The position numbers were made by a program, and so were the translations under genes. A stretch of DNA of 64,000 bases, taken from contig OY987244.1 in NCBI GenBank assembly GCA_963920765.1, positions 26,702,358 to 26,766,357 on the forward strand, written 5' to 3'. The notes below the pieces were generated by a model. The model did not search any database, was not told where the DNA came from, and saw nothing but the letters and a program-made list of their open reading frames with translations. Shown piece after piece: positions 1 through 10,789 of the stretch. Each line of letters starts with the position of its first letter. The stretch's first letter is position 1. The DNA is from Ulota crispa (lineage: Eukaryota; Streptophyta; Bryopsida; Orthotrichales; Orthotrichaceae).

Positions 1-626
1 GTGTTTTTCATTCATGTTTTCTACTCTTAAAATGTATTTTAAAATTAAAATACAAAACTATGTTTCTCATTCTACCATTCATTTATGGTAGAAATTGCAG
101 ATTTTTTTAATACATATTCTAATTGATATGATTTTATTTCCACATTTAGCTTTAAAAAATTACAATAATTCAAATTTTCCATCAAATGTATCAATTTTTT
201 AAACCATAAATAGAAAATGAATATGTCTTTCAGCAAAAATTATTAAAATTTTGTAAAATAATTAAATAAAAGGATAAACTTGGTTTGATAGTCAAATTTT
301 ACTTTAAATTGTTTGTTGTGCTTGCTTTGGGTGTAAAAAATAAAATAACAAATTGAAATATTTTTACACTCATCTTTAATGCTACTTGTACCTCTTAAAA
401 AAGTTCAAGTAATTTGGATTTTTTTTGCTATTTTAAATGATTTAAGTTCATTTTTTGAAAAAAAAAAAAAAACAATCTAAAATTTTCATGAAACAAATTG
501 AAATTTCTTACAGTGATACATCATTCATAGTTTCAAGCAATAAAAAATATGAAATTGTTGTTTTAACACACTTTAAAAGGCAAATTGAGCTTAGACATGA
601 AGTTTGACCATTTTCAAATGGATTAA
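1..626. other. AT-rich intergenic stretch
   Basis: Very AT-rich sequence with homopolymer runs. I see no credible exon, RNA gene or bounded repeat. The 106-residue open frame at 508-828 crosses the edge of the transposon starting at 627 and has no recognisable family. Confidence 0.5.
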
Positions 627-1623
627 GAGCATCTCTACTGGTCCGGCCAAGTTCAAGCTCGCTGAAACAGTTTGAGCGGGCCTCTTGGAAGCATTCAGAG
701 TTGGATCTCCAACGGTGCAGACTCGCCAAGGGGTCGGTGTCGGGTAGAGAGGAGCGCGATTTGGGAACACGTAGGGTGTCTAGCTGCGACTGTCTCAGAG
801 AATTGAATGAAAGACAATATGCACACAATATCTCTCAAAATATCACTCCAAAATGATCAAAATATAAGAGAATAAAACAAATGAAATATATATCAAGGTA
901 TAGAAAATAAAATTTGGTTTCATGGACATAATCATATATCAAGTATCAAATAAGAATTGGTCTCAAAAAAAAAACAAGACTTCTTCCAAATAGGGTTTCA
1001 TCTATATACTAAAGAGAGAAAAGTAAAAGGTCCTCCTCTACCATTGGTCTATGAAATACTTTACCTAAAATAAACTCCAAAGTAAAAATCCTTCTAGACC
1101 ATTGATTTTTGGATCCCTTTTAAAATAAACTCTAAGGAACTCCAGTTAACTAACACTTCTAAAAGGTTCTTGCCTCATCAAAACCTTATCTGGGAAAACC
1201 TTATTAATCAAGGATAAAACCGCAAATGAATGGAAAAGAGTACAACACCTTACACATACTATAATCTAATGACTTTATTTATTTTTACCATATATTGTGA
1301 TTTACATCACAACATTGGTGACCTTGCTTTTTGCAAAGCAATGTTTTTTTAGGCATGTAGTTATGACAGCTCAGCTGCGGAGACTTTGGTTAGCAAATTG
1401 CAGCTCTCCCACTGGAGCTTAGAATAGCAATCCCCCAAACATCGCTTATGCAATCCGTCATTTCAGCTTGCCAAGAGAGAAGAGTGTCTTAAGACGTCAC
1501 CGTCCCCAGAAGGTTGTTTGGCGAGGCTGCTTTGAATTTCAGCTTGCGCAAGTCACCGGTAGAGATCCAAACAGCCTGTGGCCACATTGTTTGAGTGGCT
1601 TGAGTCCACCGGTGGAGATGCTC
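627..1623. mobile_element. Harbinger-like non-autonomous DNA transposon, about 1 kb
   Basis: The left end reads GAGCATCTCTACTGG and the right end is the imperfect inverted copy (GAGCATCTCCACCGG on the minus strand). Both sides are flanked by TAA (624-626 and 1624-1626), a 3-bp duplication typical of PIF/Harbinger elements. The interior has no transposase. Immediately outside the right flank (1627-1644) lies a CCTTTAGGGGTTAA end like those of the YTAA element family described below. Confidence 0.6.
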
Positions 1624-1644
1624 TAAGTCCTTTAGGGGTTAAAC

Positions 1645-2310
1645 GACTTATTTGAGCACCCTCAGTTCTATAGTGGTTACTTTTTAGACTCACTTGCTTT
1701 ATTTACAAGCGGCCTTCAAACCATGAGTGGTGTAGCCTACAATGCAAAATAGCTACCTATGTGCCTTTTGCTTTGATAAATTATAGTTGATTCATATCAA
1801 CTCAAAAAAATTCAATTTCAATCGGTTTCAAACTAAATTTCTACCAAAAATAGTTCCAAACTGCTAAGCTGGCTTGATTTTTTCACAAATGTCCTCCTTT
1901 CCTTAAATGGTCAATTCATGAACCTCTTGCTTTGAACTAACATGAATCTACAACTAGTACCAAACACTCTCAAATCAACTCAGCCTTAGGGCCGCTTTAC
2001 ACATGCGGGCCAAGCCAACTGACTGCGTCAGAGGCCACTAATCCCGCCTTCTGATTGGACAAAAAGCTAAAATTAGCCCCAACCCCCTTACACCTAGAGA
2101 TAGAGCCAATTTGGTGGAATGAATTTTTTATTCAACAAAGACAAGGTCTGACATGGCCCAAGCTCTCTGAATTGGGTGCGCCAAAAATGGGAGGCCAATT
2201 CTTGGCCTTGGGGCCAATGTCAAGTTTTATTAATAAAATATATTTTTTTCATAATTTTTTTTCTCTTATAGAATCCGTTATATCAAAAGCCGGGGGGCAC
2301 AAGAGAAGCC
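1645..2310. other. intergenic stretch, nothing recognised
   Basis: AT-rich sequence without a supported gene. Segments around 2000-2230 (GGCCAATTCTTGGCC and similar) resemble material at about 4190-4380, so this is probably decayed repeat DNA. Confidence 0.35.
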
Positions 2311-2590
2311 AGGGGGGATGGGTGGATGGGGGAGGATGGAGGGGATGGAGGAGACGGGGGATGGCATGGGAAGATGAGAGGGATGACATGGGGGATGGAG
2401 TGGATGGCATAGGGGGGATGGCATGAGGGGATGGGGGGGATGGCATGAGGGGATGGGGGGGGATGGCATGAGGGGATGGGGGGGGGATGGCATGGGGATG
2501 AGAGGATGACATGGGGGGATGGAGGGGATGGCATGAGAGGATGGAGGAGGGGATGGCATGGGGAGATGGAGGAGGGGATGGCATGGGGGG
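2311..2590. repeat. purine-rich GGATGGCATGGGG minisatellite
   Basis: Degenerate tandem repeat built from GGATGGCATG and runs of 4-8 G on the plus strand. The plus strand is almost pure purine. Several G-runs of at least four are closely spaced, so a G-quadruplex or triplex is possible. Overlapping proline-rich open frames on the minus strand (CHPP/MPSPP periodicity) are translations of the repeat, not genes. Confidence 0.9.
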
Positions 2591-2653
2591 CTTGGGGCTT
2601 TTAGCTTGCTAAATGAGTTTACTAATTACTTGTGTAGGCTTGTATATTTTGTA

Positions 2654-3073
2654 CTCCCTCCATCCCAATATAAAACTCCAAATTAGGCATAGTTCTTGTC
2701 TCACTAAAAGGCTCCCTTTTGCTAATTTCAATTGCTAAGAAAGCGTTTGTCATGTCCAATGATCTCATGGGGGTAAGTTAAGCAATTACAAAGCATTCCT
2801 CTCCTAACAAGCTTGGCCTTGCCCATATGAGGTACCATTGTTGCTACTAATCTTTATATCATCAATAATGAGGAGCTAGCAACATGTACAAATATGGTAT
2901 TTTTTGCATGGAATTTGGGTGTCTAAACGGCAACATAAAAATTGGAGATTTTTGAAACATTTGGTAGGTGGTATATTGATTCTAGAATGCTTTAGTCATT
3001 AGCATAACGACTAAAAATATAGTTAATCCCTCATGGAGAAGTTTTTTAGAGCTTTATAATTGGACAGAGGGAG
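2654..3073. mobile_element. Stowaway-like Tc1/mariner MITE, copy 1
   Basis: The termini are CTCCCTCCATCCCAATATAA and an inverted GGACAGAGGGAG end, flanked by TA on both sides. The 420-bp interior is shared with the copies at 3203 and 62977 (CAAGCTTGGCCTTGCCC, TTTTTGCATGGAATTTGGGT). No coding capacity. Confidence 0.85.
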
Positions 3074-3202
3074 TATCTATCTGCAAACCATTTTTTTCCT
3101 TCTATGCTTCTCATGGAGTTTTCAACCTTGCATATGTTGATATGTTGATTTCTTTTTCCAAGATCTTTTATGCAAGATACTCTTGATGATTCATAACTCA
3201 TA

Positions 3203-3784
3203 CTCCCTCTATCCCAATATAAAGCTCCAAATTAGGCATAGTTCTTGTCCCACTAAAAAGCTCCCTTTTGCTAATTTCAATTGCTGAGAAAGCATTTGTC
3301 ATGTCTAATGATCTCATGGGGGCAAGTTAAGCAACTAGAGAGCATTCCTCTCCTAACAAGCTTGGCCTTGCCCCTATGAGGTACCATTATTGCTACTAAT
3401 CTTTAAATCATTAAGAATGAAGAGCTAGCAACATGTACAAATATGGTACTTTTTGCATGGAATTTGGGTGCCCAAACGGCAACATCAAAGCTGGAGATTT
3501 TGCACACATTTGGTAGATGGTATATTGATTCTAGAACATATGTGTCATTACTACAAAGACTCAAATAATGAGGAGCCGGCATCCTTCACAAATTATGCAC
3601 AAATATGGTACTTTTTGCATGGAATGTGGGTGTCTAAATGACAACCTAAAAACTTGAGATTTTGCAAGTACTTGGTAGGTGGTATATTGATTCTAGAATG
3701 CATTTATCACTAGCATAATGACTAAAAATACAGTTAGTCCCTCATGGAGAAGTTTTTTGGAGCTTTATATTAGGACAGAGGGAG
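3203..3784. mobile_element. Stowaway-like MITE, copy 2, with internal duplication
   Basis: Same family as the element at 2654, with TA flanks at 3201-3202 and 3785-3786 and ends CTCCCTCTATCCCAATATAA / GGACAGAGGGAG. It is longer (582 bp) because a roughly 150-200-bp interior block containing ACTTTTTGCATGGAAT is present twice (about 3440-3640). Confidence 0.85.
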
Positions 3785-3786
3785 TA

Positions 3787-5102
3787 GTATATGTTTTGCT
3801 AGATACTATTTGCATAAAACTTAATTTATGGAAGAACGAATCAATATGCAAAAATATCATAAATGCTTTGTGGTTGATAAAAAGAAAATAATAAAGGCAG
3901 TTGGTATAATATACCTTGAGAAGGTAAACAAAGAACTTAAGGGTTTGTTTCAATCTTCATGTTCAGGGTTCATGCACATTTTGGCAACATCCCCCTTTGC
4001 CCAACTCTATTTTTTGGTATCTATCATCATGTCATTGTTTCAAAATAAAAAATAAAATAATTTAAAAAAATGTGGCCTATTCTCACTTTACATTGCAACA
4101 AGAAGCCACTATCTCCAAATGCTAGCTTTTTGAAAACAAGCCATGGCCCATAAGAGATTTTTGTCACAACTTCTCACCTCTAGTGTAAAGATGGCTTAAC
4201 TTTATTGAATTGGCCCAACTCCTTGGCCTCAAGGCCTTTACATATGAGACAATTGACCCACACTATAATCTTATTTTAATTAGTAGTGGAGGCCGGCCTT
4301 AAGCAAAATGTGGGTTGAAATTTGAGGCAATCGGCTCCTAGCCAAATTGGCCCGGCCCCCATATGTAAAGCAACCTTTACACTCATGTGGAATTAGCTTT
4401 TGCAATACACAACTAGAAACATAGCTGCACTGCGTGTTTGGCCTTAGGCATTTGGAGGTTTGGAATGGGATGAGAATTTTCAACATGGCAGCAACTTAGA
4501 CTAAGGCTACACATGTTTTGTATTTTGTATTTTGTATTTTATGAGGTCTTTTCTTGTAGTATTACATATGCTTTGTTACATGTTTTTCTTGTGAGGATTA
4601 TAACATACATTATTGGGTTGAAGACATCTCTTGCATCCTCACTAACATCACATTTATTTGTTGTGTTTTTTGGAATGAGACCCACCTCCTTTATAGAAGT
4701 TTGTATTCAAAAATAAAAGAGTTATGACATCCTTTGACGTGTTTTGTTTTTAAAAAACAATCTCCTTTTTGAAACATAGAAAATTCAAATTATACAAGCC
4801 AAGATTGTGTCACTACTCTTAGAAAGCTTATGAGCAAATTCAATAACTATTTTGTGTACCCTGCAATTTTCAATGTATAGTAATTTGCCTTGCCAACCCT
4901 TTCCATCTTTCCTATTCTAAAACGGAGCACACATTGTAATATAACAACTTCTTGCCATTTGGTGCAATAGAAATGCTATATTGCCAAGAAAATGTTGCGT
5001 AATCTTTTCAAGAGTAATGATATTTTCACAAAATTTAAAATAAAAGTTGAGGGCAATCAAGCAATGTAGCACAACAAAAATTTATCCAAAAACATTAAAC
5101 GT
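3787..5102. other. gene-free AT-rich stretch
   Basis: No supported exon. Imperfect inverted blocks near 4228-4250 and 4345-4375 (CCTTTACATATG / CATATGTAAAG) suggest an old foldback element, but I cannot define its ends. Confidence 0.35.
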
Positions 5103-5414
5103 CTACACTAAATGGTGCATTTAAGTTGCCTCACAATAATTTCTCAATATTTTACACTATATAAGTACTTATTGATATTAAAATAATTTTCATTAATAAT
5201 TACTACAATTTTTTTTTAACAACAAAAGGACTTGATAACAACAAAACAATGTTGTAAAAAACAAAATTGCGTCATCTAGACCATAAACCGTGTGAAATCC
5301 TAATATCTAAAGGGTCACATGAGCTTCCAAGTGGCCCAGCAATGAGTCATGAGATAACTGTTTAGGGCAAGAAACCTAATTGTTAAGGTAACTTAAATGC
5401 AGTATTTAATGTAG
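5103..5414. mobile_element. CACTA-like MITE (degenerate ends)
   Basis: The left end CTACACTAAATGGTGCATTT is matched by the inverted right end AAATGCAGTATTTAATGTAG, followed inward by AAGTTGCC/GGTAACTT. The ends resemble those of the element at 13056. The first two bases of the CACTA terminus are lost and no target duplication is clear. Confidence 0.45.
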
Positions 5415-7972
5415 AGGATAATAATAATCTATCAGATGGACCAGTTCCCAGAAATCCTCACAGGATCTACAGACATAAGGCTCAATACAGAGAACCGTGG
5501 TGGTTTTCATAATTAGCTGAAGTGACTTAAAACCATTGATAAACGTGCTTAAAATTCACATACAACACCACGATACTCACATTTTTTGTGCACACAAAAG
5601 TAAAGTAAACAACTGGAATAAGCTTTTCTCAATTCACCCACATTTGTGAACACTGCCAGTGATACCCAACCAAGACCATTGAGTCAAATGAATCCGCTCA
5701 CACGAATCTAGAGCCCACACACTTAGTCCACACTTAAGTAGTTGACTAGTTCAACTCTTAGGAAAAGAAAATATAAATAAAAGCTCTGGTATTTGCAGAA
5801 GAAAAACAAGTCTGACTGGCCAGTAACTCAAACTCGACAAAACATCATAAACCACAGTTGATCGAGCTTGGCCTACCAAACTAGACACAGCCTTCGCAAT
5901 CGCACAAAAAACAATTAATTAAACAGAGACACTGATCAACTCTGCGTCACACACTTGACAAAGTCTTTTAGTTAAAATTAGCCAAAAAATGTAAGAAATT
6001 CATGGGTTCACCTACCTCAACCCCACTGCCTTGCAGAGTTTAGCGTCTAAAAAGGCAAATTTCAAAGATTTTATGCAGGCAATCAGAAATGACAGTCAGA
6101 TGAGAGCGGGTCAAAAAATGTGGAATCCAACACCAGGCTGAAGATCTATCAAAAGGGCTCCACCCTAAACCCTTATGCAAAATCTCTTTGCAGGACTCAA
6201 CGAAAACCCTAAACCCTAAAAATTTGTTGATTTTCAAAGACTTGTGAGGGTTGAGTAGAGTGTCTCTGGCAACGCTTATCATGATATGCATGTGTGCTAA
6301 GCGTGCTGGAGTTTAGGGCGTTAACCTGATAAAAATTCGTCCATTGCAGAGTTGAAGGGACGCTCATTTGAAAGAGATTCAACATCGTTAAGAGAAACCC
6401 TAAAACGACATTTTATTTTAGGTCCTCTGGGAGCCAAAAGAATCACACAAAGCATAAGAAGCAAATATAGAGGCGGGCAAGCATGCATGACCAATCACAA
6501 TTAAGAAACAAACATATGAGGAATCAATTGGAGACTTAGGACAAGTATCAACTGATCCTTCAAACCTCTCTCATGTGCACATTGCAAGCAAACATGGAAG
6601 AAGCAAACATGAAAGACTTTGATGTTGCTAATAAGTACAATGAATGACTCACATTGAGTTGATTTAGAGAACCCCTGTCTAGGCTACCACAACTAAGTGG
6701 TATACTCTTGCTCAAAGAAAGATTTTGTTAACACTAGGCCCTTGGGACTGGGCTTGTTGTTTCAGAGTCAACTTAAAGCAGGTTGGCGTCATTAAACTTA
6801 ACTTAGTTCGAATCTGGTGCAGAAGAAAAAGCAACGTAGGGTTCGATAAATGGAACTAGTTATCCGAGATTTTCAAGTAAGCTAATGTTGCACAAGGGCA
6901 CAAGGTTGCAGAACGCCAATGAAATAATTCAAAGGAATTTAGGGTTTTAGGTTCCGTGCCTTGCTGTGGTTTAGGGTTTGGGGTCCTACGCAAACTTCCG
7001 TTGTTAATCACACAGCGTCTCAGGTTCAAATCGCAAAGCACACCAGTCAATAATAAGCTCCAAATCCTTGCTCCATCACCTCATTATCTGGGAGGGTCAA
7101 TCACTCTTTAAAATCTCGAGGCTAAGGGTACCGACTCAATATAGACCATCACTGATTTTGGCTTCAAGAGTAAATTCCACAGGACTTGAGGACTTTCCAA
7201 TTAGGGGAAGGCATACAAACTCCCTCAAAACCCTAAACCACAGTCACTCAGCTCCAGAGGACAGATGAGAAAATACTGAATAAATTCATAAGGAACTGTC
7301 CTACTGGATTCCATTATGACAATCTACATGTGCATAATTTCCCGAGACGCTCATGAAGGATAAGGACGACACAAGGAATGATTATCAGAATAAACTAAGT
7401 CAGGGTCTACGGCATTTCTTATGGTTTTTGCAACCTAGACTGGAGTACATGAGCTTTTTTGAGGCATTGGTGCAAGACACATTCTAGCGTGAAAACAAAC
7501 CTGAAGATGAACAATTAAAAAGCAAGATGTGAAGCGTGCTTTGCAGCGATAATAATATTGCCATATCAATAGTGAGTTTCAGAGGGTTTCAGAGTACCGT
7601 TAGTTCCATAGATGGAGATTCTCATCAGTTGAACAGACCTTGTCCTTGTAACACACTTGCTTTCTACAACAACTCGCCCAAAGTTGGAGGAAGTTGAAAG
7701 ATGTTACCCATTTCCTTGAGGTGGCCAACGATTTTCAATGTTGAAAACTTATTGCGATAAAGAGACTCATCTGTTACAAAAAAAATTTGGATGAATGTAG
7801 GGTTTCAAAGTATCCACTACATTTGCCTACTTGTATTGATCCTTACGTTCAAGCACGCATTGTTAAACAACACCGATTGCTTGCAAAACTACTCTGAAAT
7901 CCGCTAAAGAGACACCTGAATACAACTCCGTTTTCGACACAACAAAAGAAGTCAAGGCTGGCATATAAAAAA
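5415..7972. other. gene-free stretch with telo-box motifs
   Basis: No supported coding exon. It contains several AAACCCTAA motifs, including a two-unit plant telomere-like run at about 6204-6220, and others near 6390, 6940-6975 and 7225. These support a plant origin. They could be telo-box promoter remnants or decayed repeat DNA. Confidence 0.4.
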
Positions 7973-8285
7973 AGGAACATTTCATGGATACCCTTGAAGT
8001 TTGCAATATTTTCATAGATACCCTTATTTTTTTAGAAATATCACAAATACCCTTGCACCAAAAAATTTAGGGGTTTGTTTTGTTGTGCATGTCACTTCCC
8101 TTTTTCCTTTGTGCACATGCATAACAAGAAAGAATTTGTGTGCGCACAAAGGGAGAAGAAAGTGACATACATAACAAAATAAACACCTAAATTTTTTGGT
8201 CCAAGGGTATTTCTGAAATTTCCGATAAAGCAGGGGTATCTATGAAAATATTGCAAACTTCAGGAGTATCCATGAAATTTTTCCC
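7973..8285. mobile_element. Mutator-like foldback MITE, family M1 copy A
   Basis: Long inverted repeat: the left arm carries ATTTCATGGATACCC and the right arm GTATCCATGAAATTTTTCCC. The same GTATCTATGAAAATATTGCA-type arms occur at 15710 and 49376. Flanks are A-rich, so the 9-bp duplication expected of Mutator-like elements cannot be judged here. Confidence 0.75.
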
Positions 8286-8517
8286 TAAAAAAAATCCTTT
8301 CATCCACAACTGGGCGAAATTTATCAACAAATGTACAATTCAGCTTATTAGAGGACTTCTCGATACAAAGACGGGGAAATGTAGAGAGTATTGATACGCT
8401 TGGTCTATTTCAACCAATTCCTTGCGTCGATTGTAACAGCACGTTCCAGGAGCTTAGAATACCTTAAGAGAGGTCAATGACAAGCAAGCAGCCTCTTATT
8501 TACAGCAAATCAAGGAT

Positions 8518-9310
8518 ACCCGCTCTTACATCCTAATGCGTCGAATCTCATCTAAAATTTCATGCGTAATATTAGTACGGTCCCAATAATGCATCAAGGG
8601 AGGCCACATCAGGAACAAAACATCCATTTCCCGGGTAGGATCAAAACCCTAACCCTAAGTCTGAAAAACAAAGTCGGATAAACGGATCAAATTGTCCTCT
8701 ATTACATCTTAGTGCGTCGACTCTCATCTAAATTTCATGCGTAGTCTTGTTACAGTCCCGAGAATGCATCAAGGGAGGCCCACAGCAGGAACAAAAACAT
8801 CCATGAATCGGATAGGATCGAAACCCTAACCCTAATTCTGAGAAACGAAGTCGGAAAAACGGATCAAATTGTCATCTATTACATCCCAGTGCGTTGAACC
8901 TCATCTAAATCTCATGCGTAATATTAACCCTTAAAGGACGAGGTTACTATAATACATAGTATGTACGATGTTATATAACTAGAATTTACTACAACTAGAA
9001 TTTACTACCAACAAAAAGTTTTAATTTGGGATCTTAACTACCTCACTAGAACAACATTGATCTATACTCTAATTTTGTTGTTGATCTCAAATGTAATAAA
9101 GGTGTGGATGCACTCCAAATACAAGAAAAACACCCCATATTGTATATTGGTCGCAAAGGGCTGCCTCGTCCTTTAGAGGTTAATACGGTCCCGAGAATGC
9201 ATCAAGAGAGGCCATAGCAGAAACACAAAACATCCATGAATCGGGTAGGATCATAACCCTAACCCTAATTCTGAGAAACGAAGTCGGAAAAACGGATCAA
9301 TTTGTCCTCT
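8518..9310. repeat. tandem array of about 177-bp units
   Basis: Units begin near 8522, 8702 and 8878 with TTACATC..AGTGCGTYGA and contain AATGCATCAAGRGAGGCC and AACCCTAACCCTAA. The third unit is interrupted at 8924-9183 by a YTAA element and resumes at 9184, ending about 20 bp before the 3' flank of the COA3-like gene. Confidence 0.85.
8928..9179. mobile_element. YTAA-flanked MITE, short subfamily, copy 1
   Basis: The termini CCCTTAAAGGACGAGG and CCTCGTCCTTTAGAGG are inverted repeats. TTAA flanks both sides (8924-8927, 9180-9183). The interrupted tandem unit supplies an empty-site control: the uninterrupted first unit reads AATATTAGTACGG where the filled site reads AATA-TTAA-[element]-TTAA-TACGG, which supports a 4-bp duplication. 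The interior (AGGTGTGGATGCACTCCAAA) is shared with copies at 29412 and 54111. No coding capacity. Confidence 0.85.
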
Positions 9311-9360
9311 AACTTAACATCAGAATGGTAAAGAGAAGTTCCGCCAAGCTAAATTTAATT

Positions 9361-9573
9361 TTAAGAGGCCGTGGACGGGGAAGCGGCGCCAGCTTCTTTC
9401 TCCTGCTTCTCCAGCTCCAGCATTTGGACGGCCTCTTGAAGGTCGTCGCCAGAGCCCACGGCCTTCATAGTGTAGAAGTAGACGGCGCCCACGAAGGAGG
9501 TGAGACCGCCGGCCACGACGAGGTTTTGCGCCTGCAGCTTGCTCATTCCCAGGATCTTGCCTGCACCCGCCAT
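9361..9573 (-). CDS. COA3: COA3/CCDC56-like cytochrome c oxidase assembly factor (70 aa)
   Basis: A 70-residue single-exon protein. Residues 10-35 read roughly KLQAQNLVVAGGLTSFVGAV and form one hydrophobic helix, followed by YFYTMKAVGSGDDLQ and a charged coiled tail (ELEKQEKEAG). This order (short basic N-terminus, AGGLTxFV helix, YxYTMxAV, DxLQ) matches the plant COA3-type proteins of the mitochondrial inner membrane that help assemble cytochrome c oxidase. Assignment is by motif memory only. I chose the ATG at 9571-9573 (MAGAGK). An upstream in-frame ATG at 9612 would add 13 residues of GC-rich leader containing a direct repeat. Upstream, at 9668-9774, lies a sequence shared with the first exon of the unknown gene at 22.8 kb. 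Confidence 0.8.
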   Translation of the reverse strand: MAGAGKILGMSKLQAQNLVVAGGLTSFVGAVYFYTMKAVGSGDDLQEAVQMLELEKQEKEAGAASPSTAS

Positions 9574-9667
9574 CGCCGCTGCAATCCTCTGCAATCCTCT
9601 GCAACTCCGCAACCTTCGAAAGACAGGGGTTTACAGAAACATTCGCATTTCGCAAACCCTCGATTCG

Positions 9668-9774
9668 AAATTTGGATGCCGTTCGTCATTCATCCGCTGA
9701 CTTCGTAAGAGGGATCGTCGTCGTGGATGAATATCATCAGCATCAGCACGTGTGAACCGACAACGAATCTTCGG
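9668..9774 (+). other. fragment homologous to exon 1 of the 22.9-kb unknown gene
   Basis: This plus-strand stretch aligns over about 105 bp with the minus strand of 22807-22910. Both encode MP[F/Y]VIHPLTS followed by MN[I/F]ISIS[T/S]C. Here the first frame stops directly after VIHPLTS, so the two blocks are not one open frame. It sits divergently upstream of the COA3-like gene, so it is either a broken gene fragment or a retained half of a bidirectional promoter. Confidence 0.6.
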
Positions 9775-9884
9775 TCTCCGCCCTTCGGAGAGAATTTCAA
9801 AAGCACCCATGCCCAAGTGAAAGCCACTATTGCAACACTAAATATGTTATTCTACCAATTAATTCATGTGGTTTTTTAGCTGCA

Positions 9885-10660
9885 AACTACACTGATAATG
9901 GTATTTAGTGTTATGGTACTAATAGTGTTGCCTGCACTTTAACTTCACTCACTTTAAATCTCAACTAGTTTGCATTTAGGGTTGCCTTCTTTTTGTGCAC
10001 ACTACTCTTTGTGATTTTGTTGCCTCTTCCGAACCATGGGAACTATGGGAACGTCATGTGAGAACTTTGGGAACATCATATGGGAACTTTGAGAATGTCG
10101 GATGGGAACTTTGGGAACATTACATGGGAACTTTGAGAACTTCATTGGGAATTTTGAGAACATCAGATTATAACACTAAATAAAAAATAAAATAAAATTT
10201 TGGAAGAAAAAAATTAATACATTTTTTCAAAAAAAATAATATATTTTTAAAATTTTTGGATTTATGGGTTTTTTGGGGTTTTTTAGGAATTTTTAGGAAT
10301 TTTTAGAAATTTTAGGAATTTTGGAATTTTTGGATTATTTTTTCATTTTTCATCAATGAACGGTGACAATGATTTTAATCTAATGGACAAACTCAATCCG
10401 ACCCAAGTTTGTAGTTTGCGCCAAATGGTTGTCTAGATATTAACTCATGAATTTAATTTGTGTTTTTTTGTTATAATAAAAATGAACCAATTTCTAACAC
10501 TAAATGTAAACCTCTAAAAAAGATGTACTCCCAAAAATCGCAATAGTTGACAAATAGTGTTAGGTTGACATTTAGTGCTGGTAACATTTAGGGAGTTGTT
10601 GTTTAGTGTTGGGGTTCGTAATTAGTGTTGCTATCACTAAATACCATTATCCGTGTAGTG
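9885..10660. mobile_element. CACTA-like non-autonomous element
   Basis: The right end is the inverted form of CACTACACGGATAATGG and the left end is the near match AACTACACTGATAATGG. Multiple subterminal AGTGTT/AACACT hexamers occur inside both ends, which is the usual CACTA layout. The first base of the left terminus is altered and no 3-bp target duplication is evident. A degenerate minisatellite based on TGGGAACTTTG occupies 10030-10165. Confidence 0.55.
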
Positions 10661-10669
10661 AATATTGCA

Positions 10670-10785
10670 ACCCTTTTTTTTTTCTGGCACCAGAGTGCCA
10701 GTTTCCACCACTAGACTTCCATCTTTCCAATTTGCTTCAATGTGGAGGGGACAATTGGCACTCTGGGGCCAAAAAAAAAAGGCCT
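10670..10785. mobile_element. small foldback MITE, about 115 bp
   Basis: Inverted ends: CTGGCACCAGAGTGCCAG next to a T-tract, and GGCACTCTGGGGCC next to an A-tract. It resembles the ends of the CAGGGC hAT-type elements (GCACCAGAAAGCC) but is much shorter. Ends are approximate. Confidence 0.45.
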
Positions 10786-10789
10786 ACTG

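Noticed and set aside
508..828. 106-residue minus-strand open frame
   Set aside because: It spans the left end of a Harbinger-like element and has no recognisable domain.
2249..2584. Three overlapping proline-rich minus-strand open frames
   Set aside because: They are three reading frames of the same GGATGGCATG minisatellite and show only its periodicity.
8640..9270. AACCCTAACCCTAA motifs as an interstitial telomere
   Set aside because: Each is a two-unit motif embedded once per 177-bp tandem unit, not a telomeric array, and the unit differs from the plant TTTAGGG consensus.
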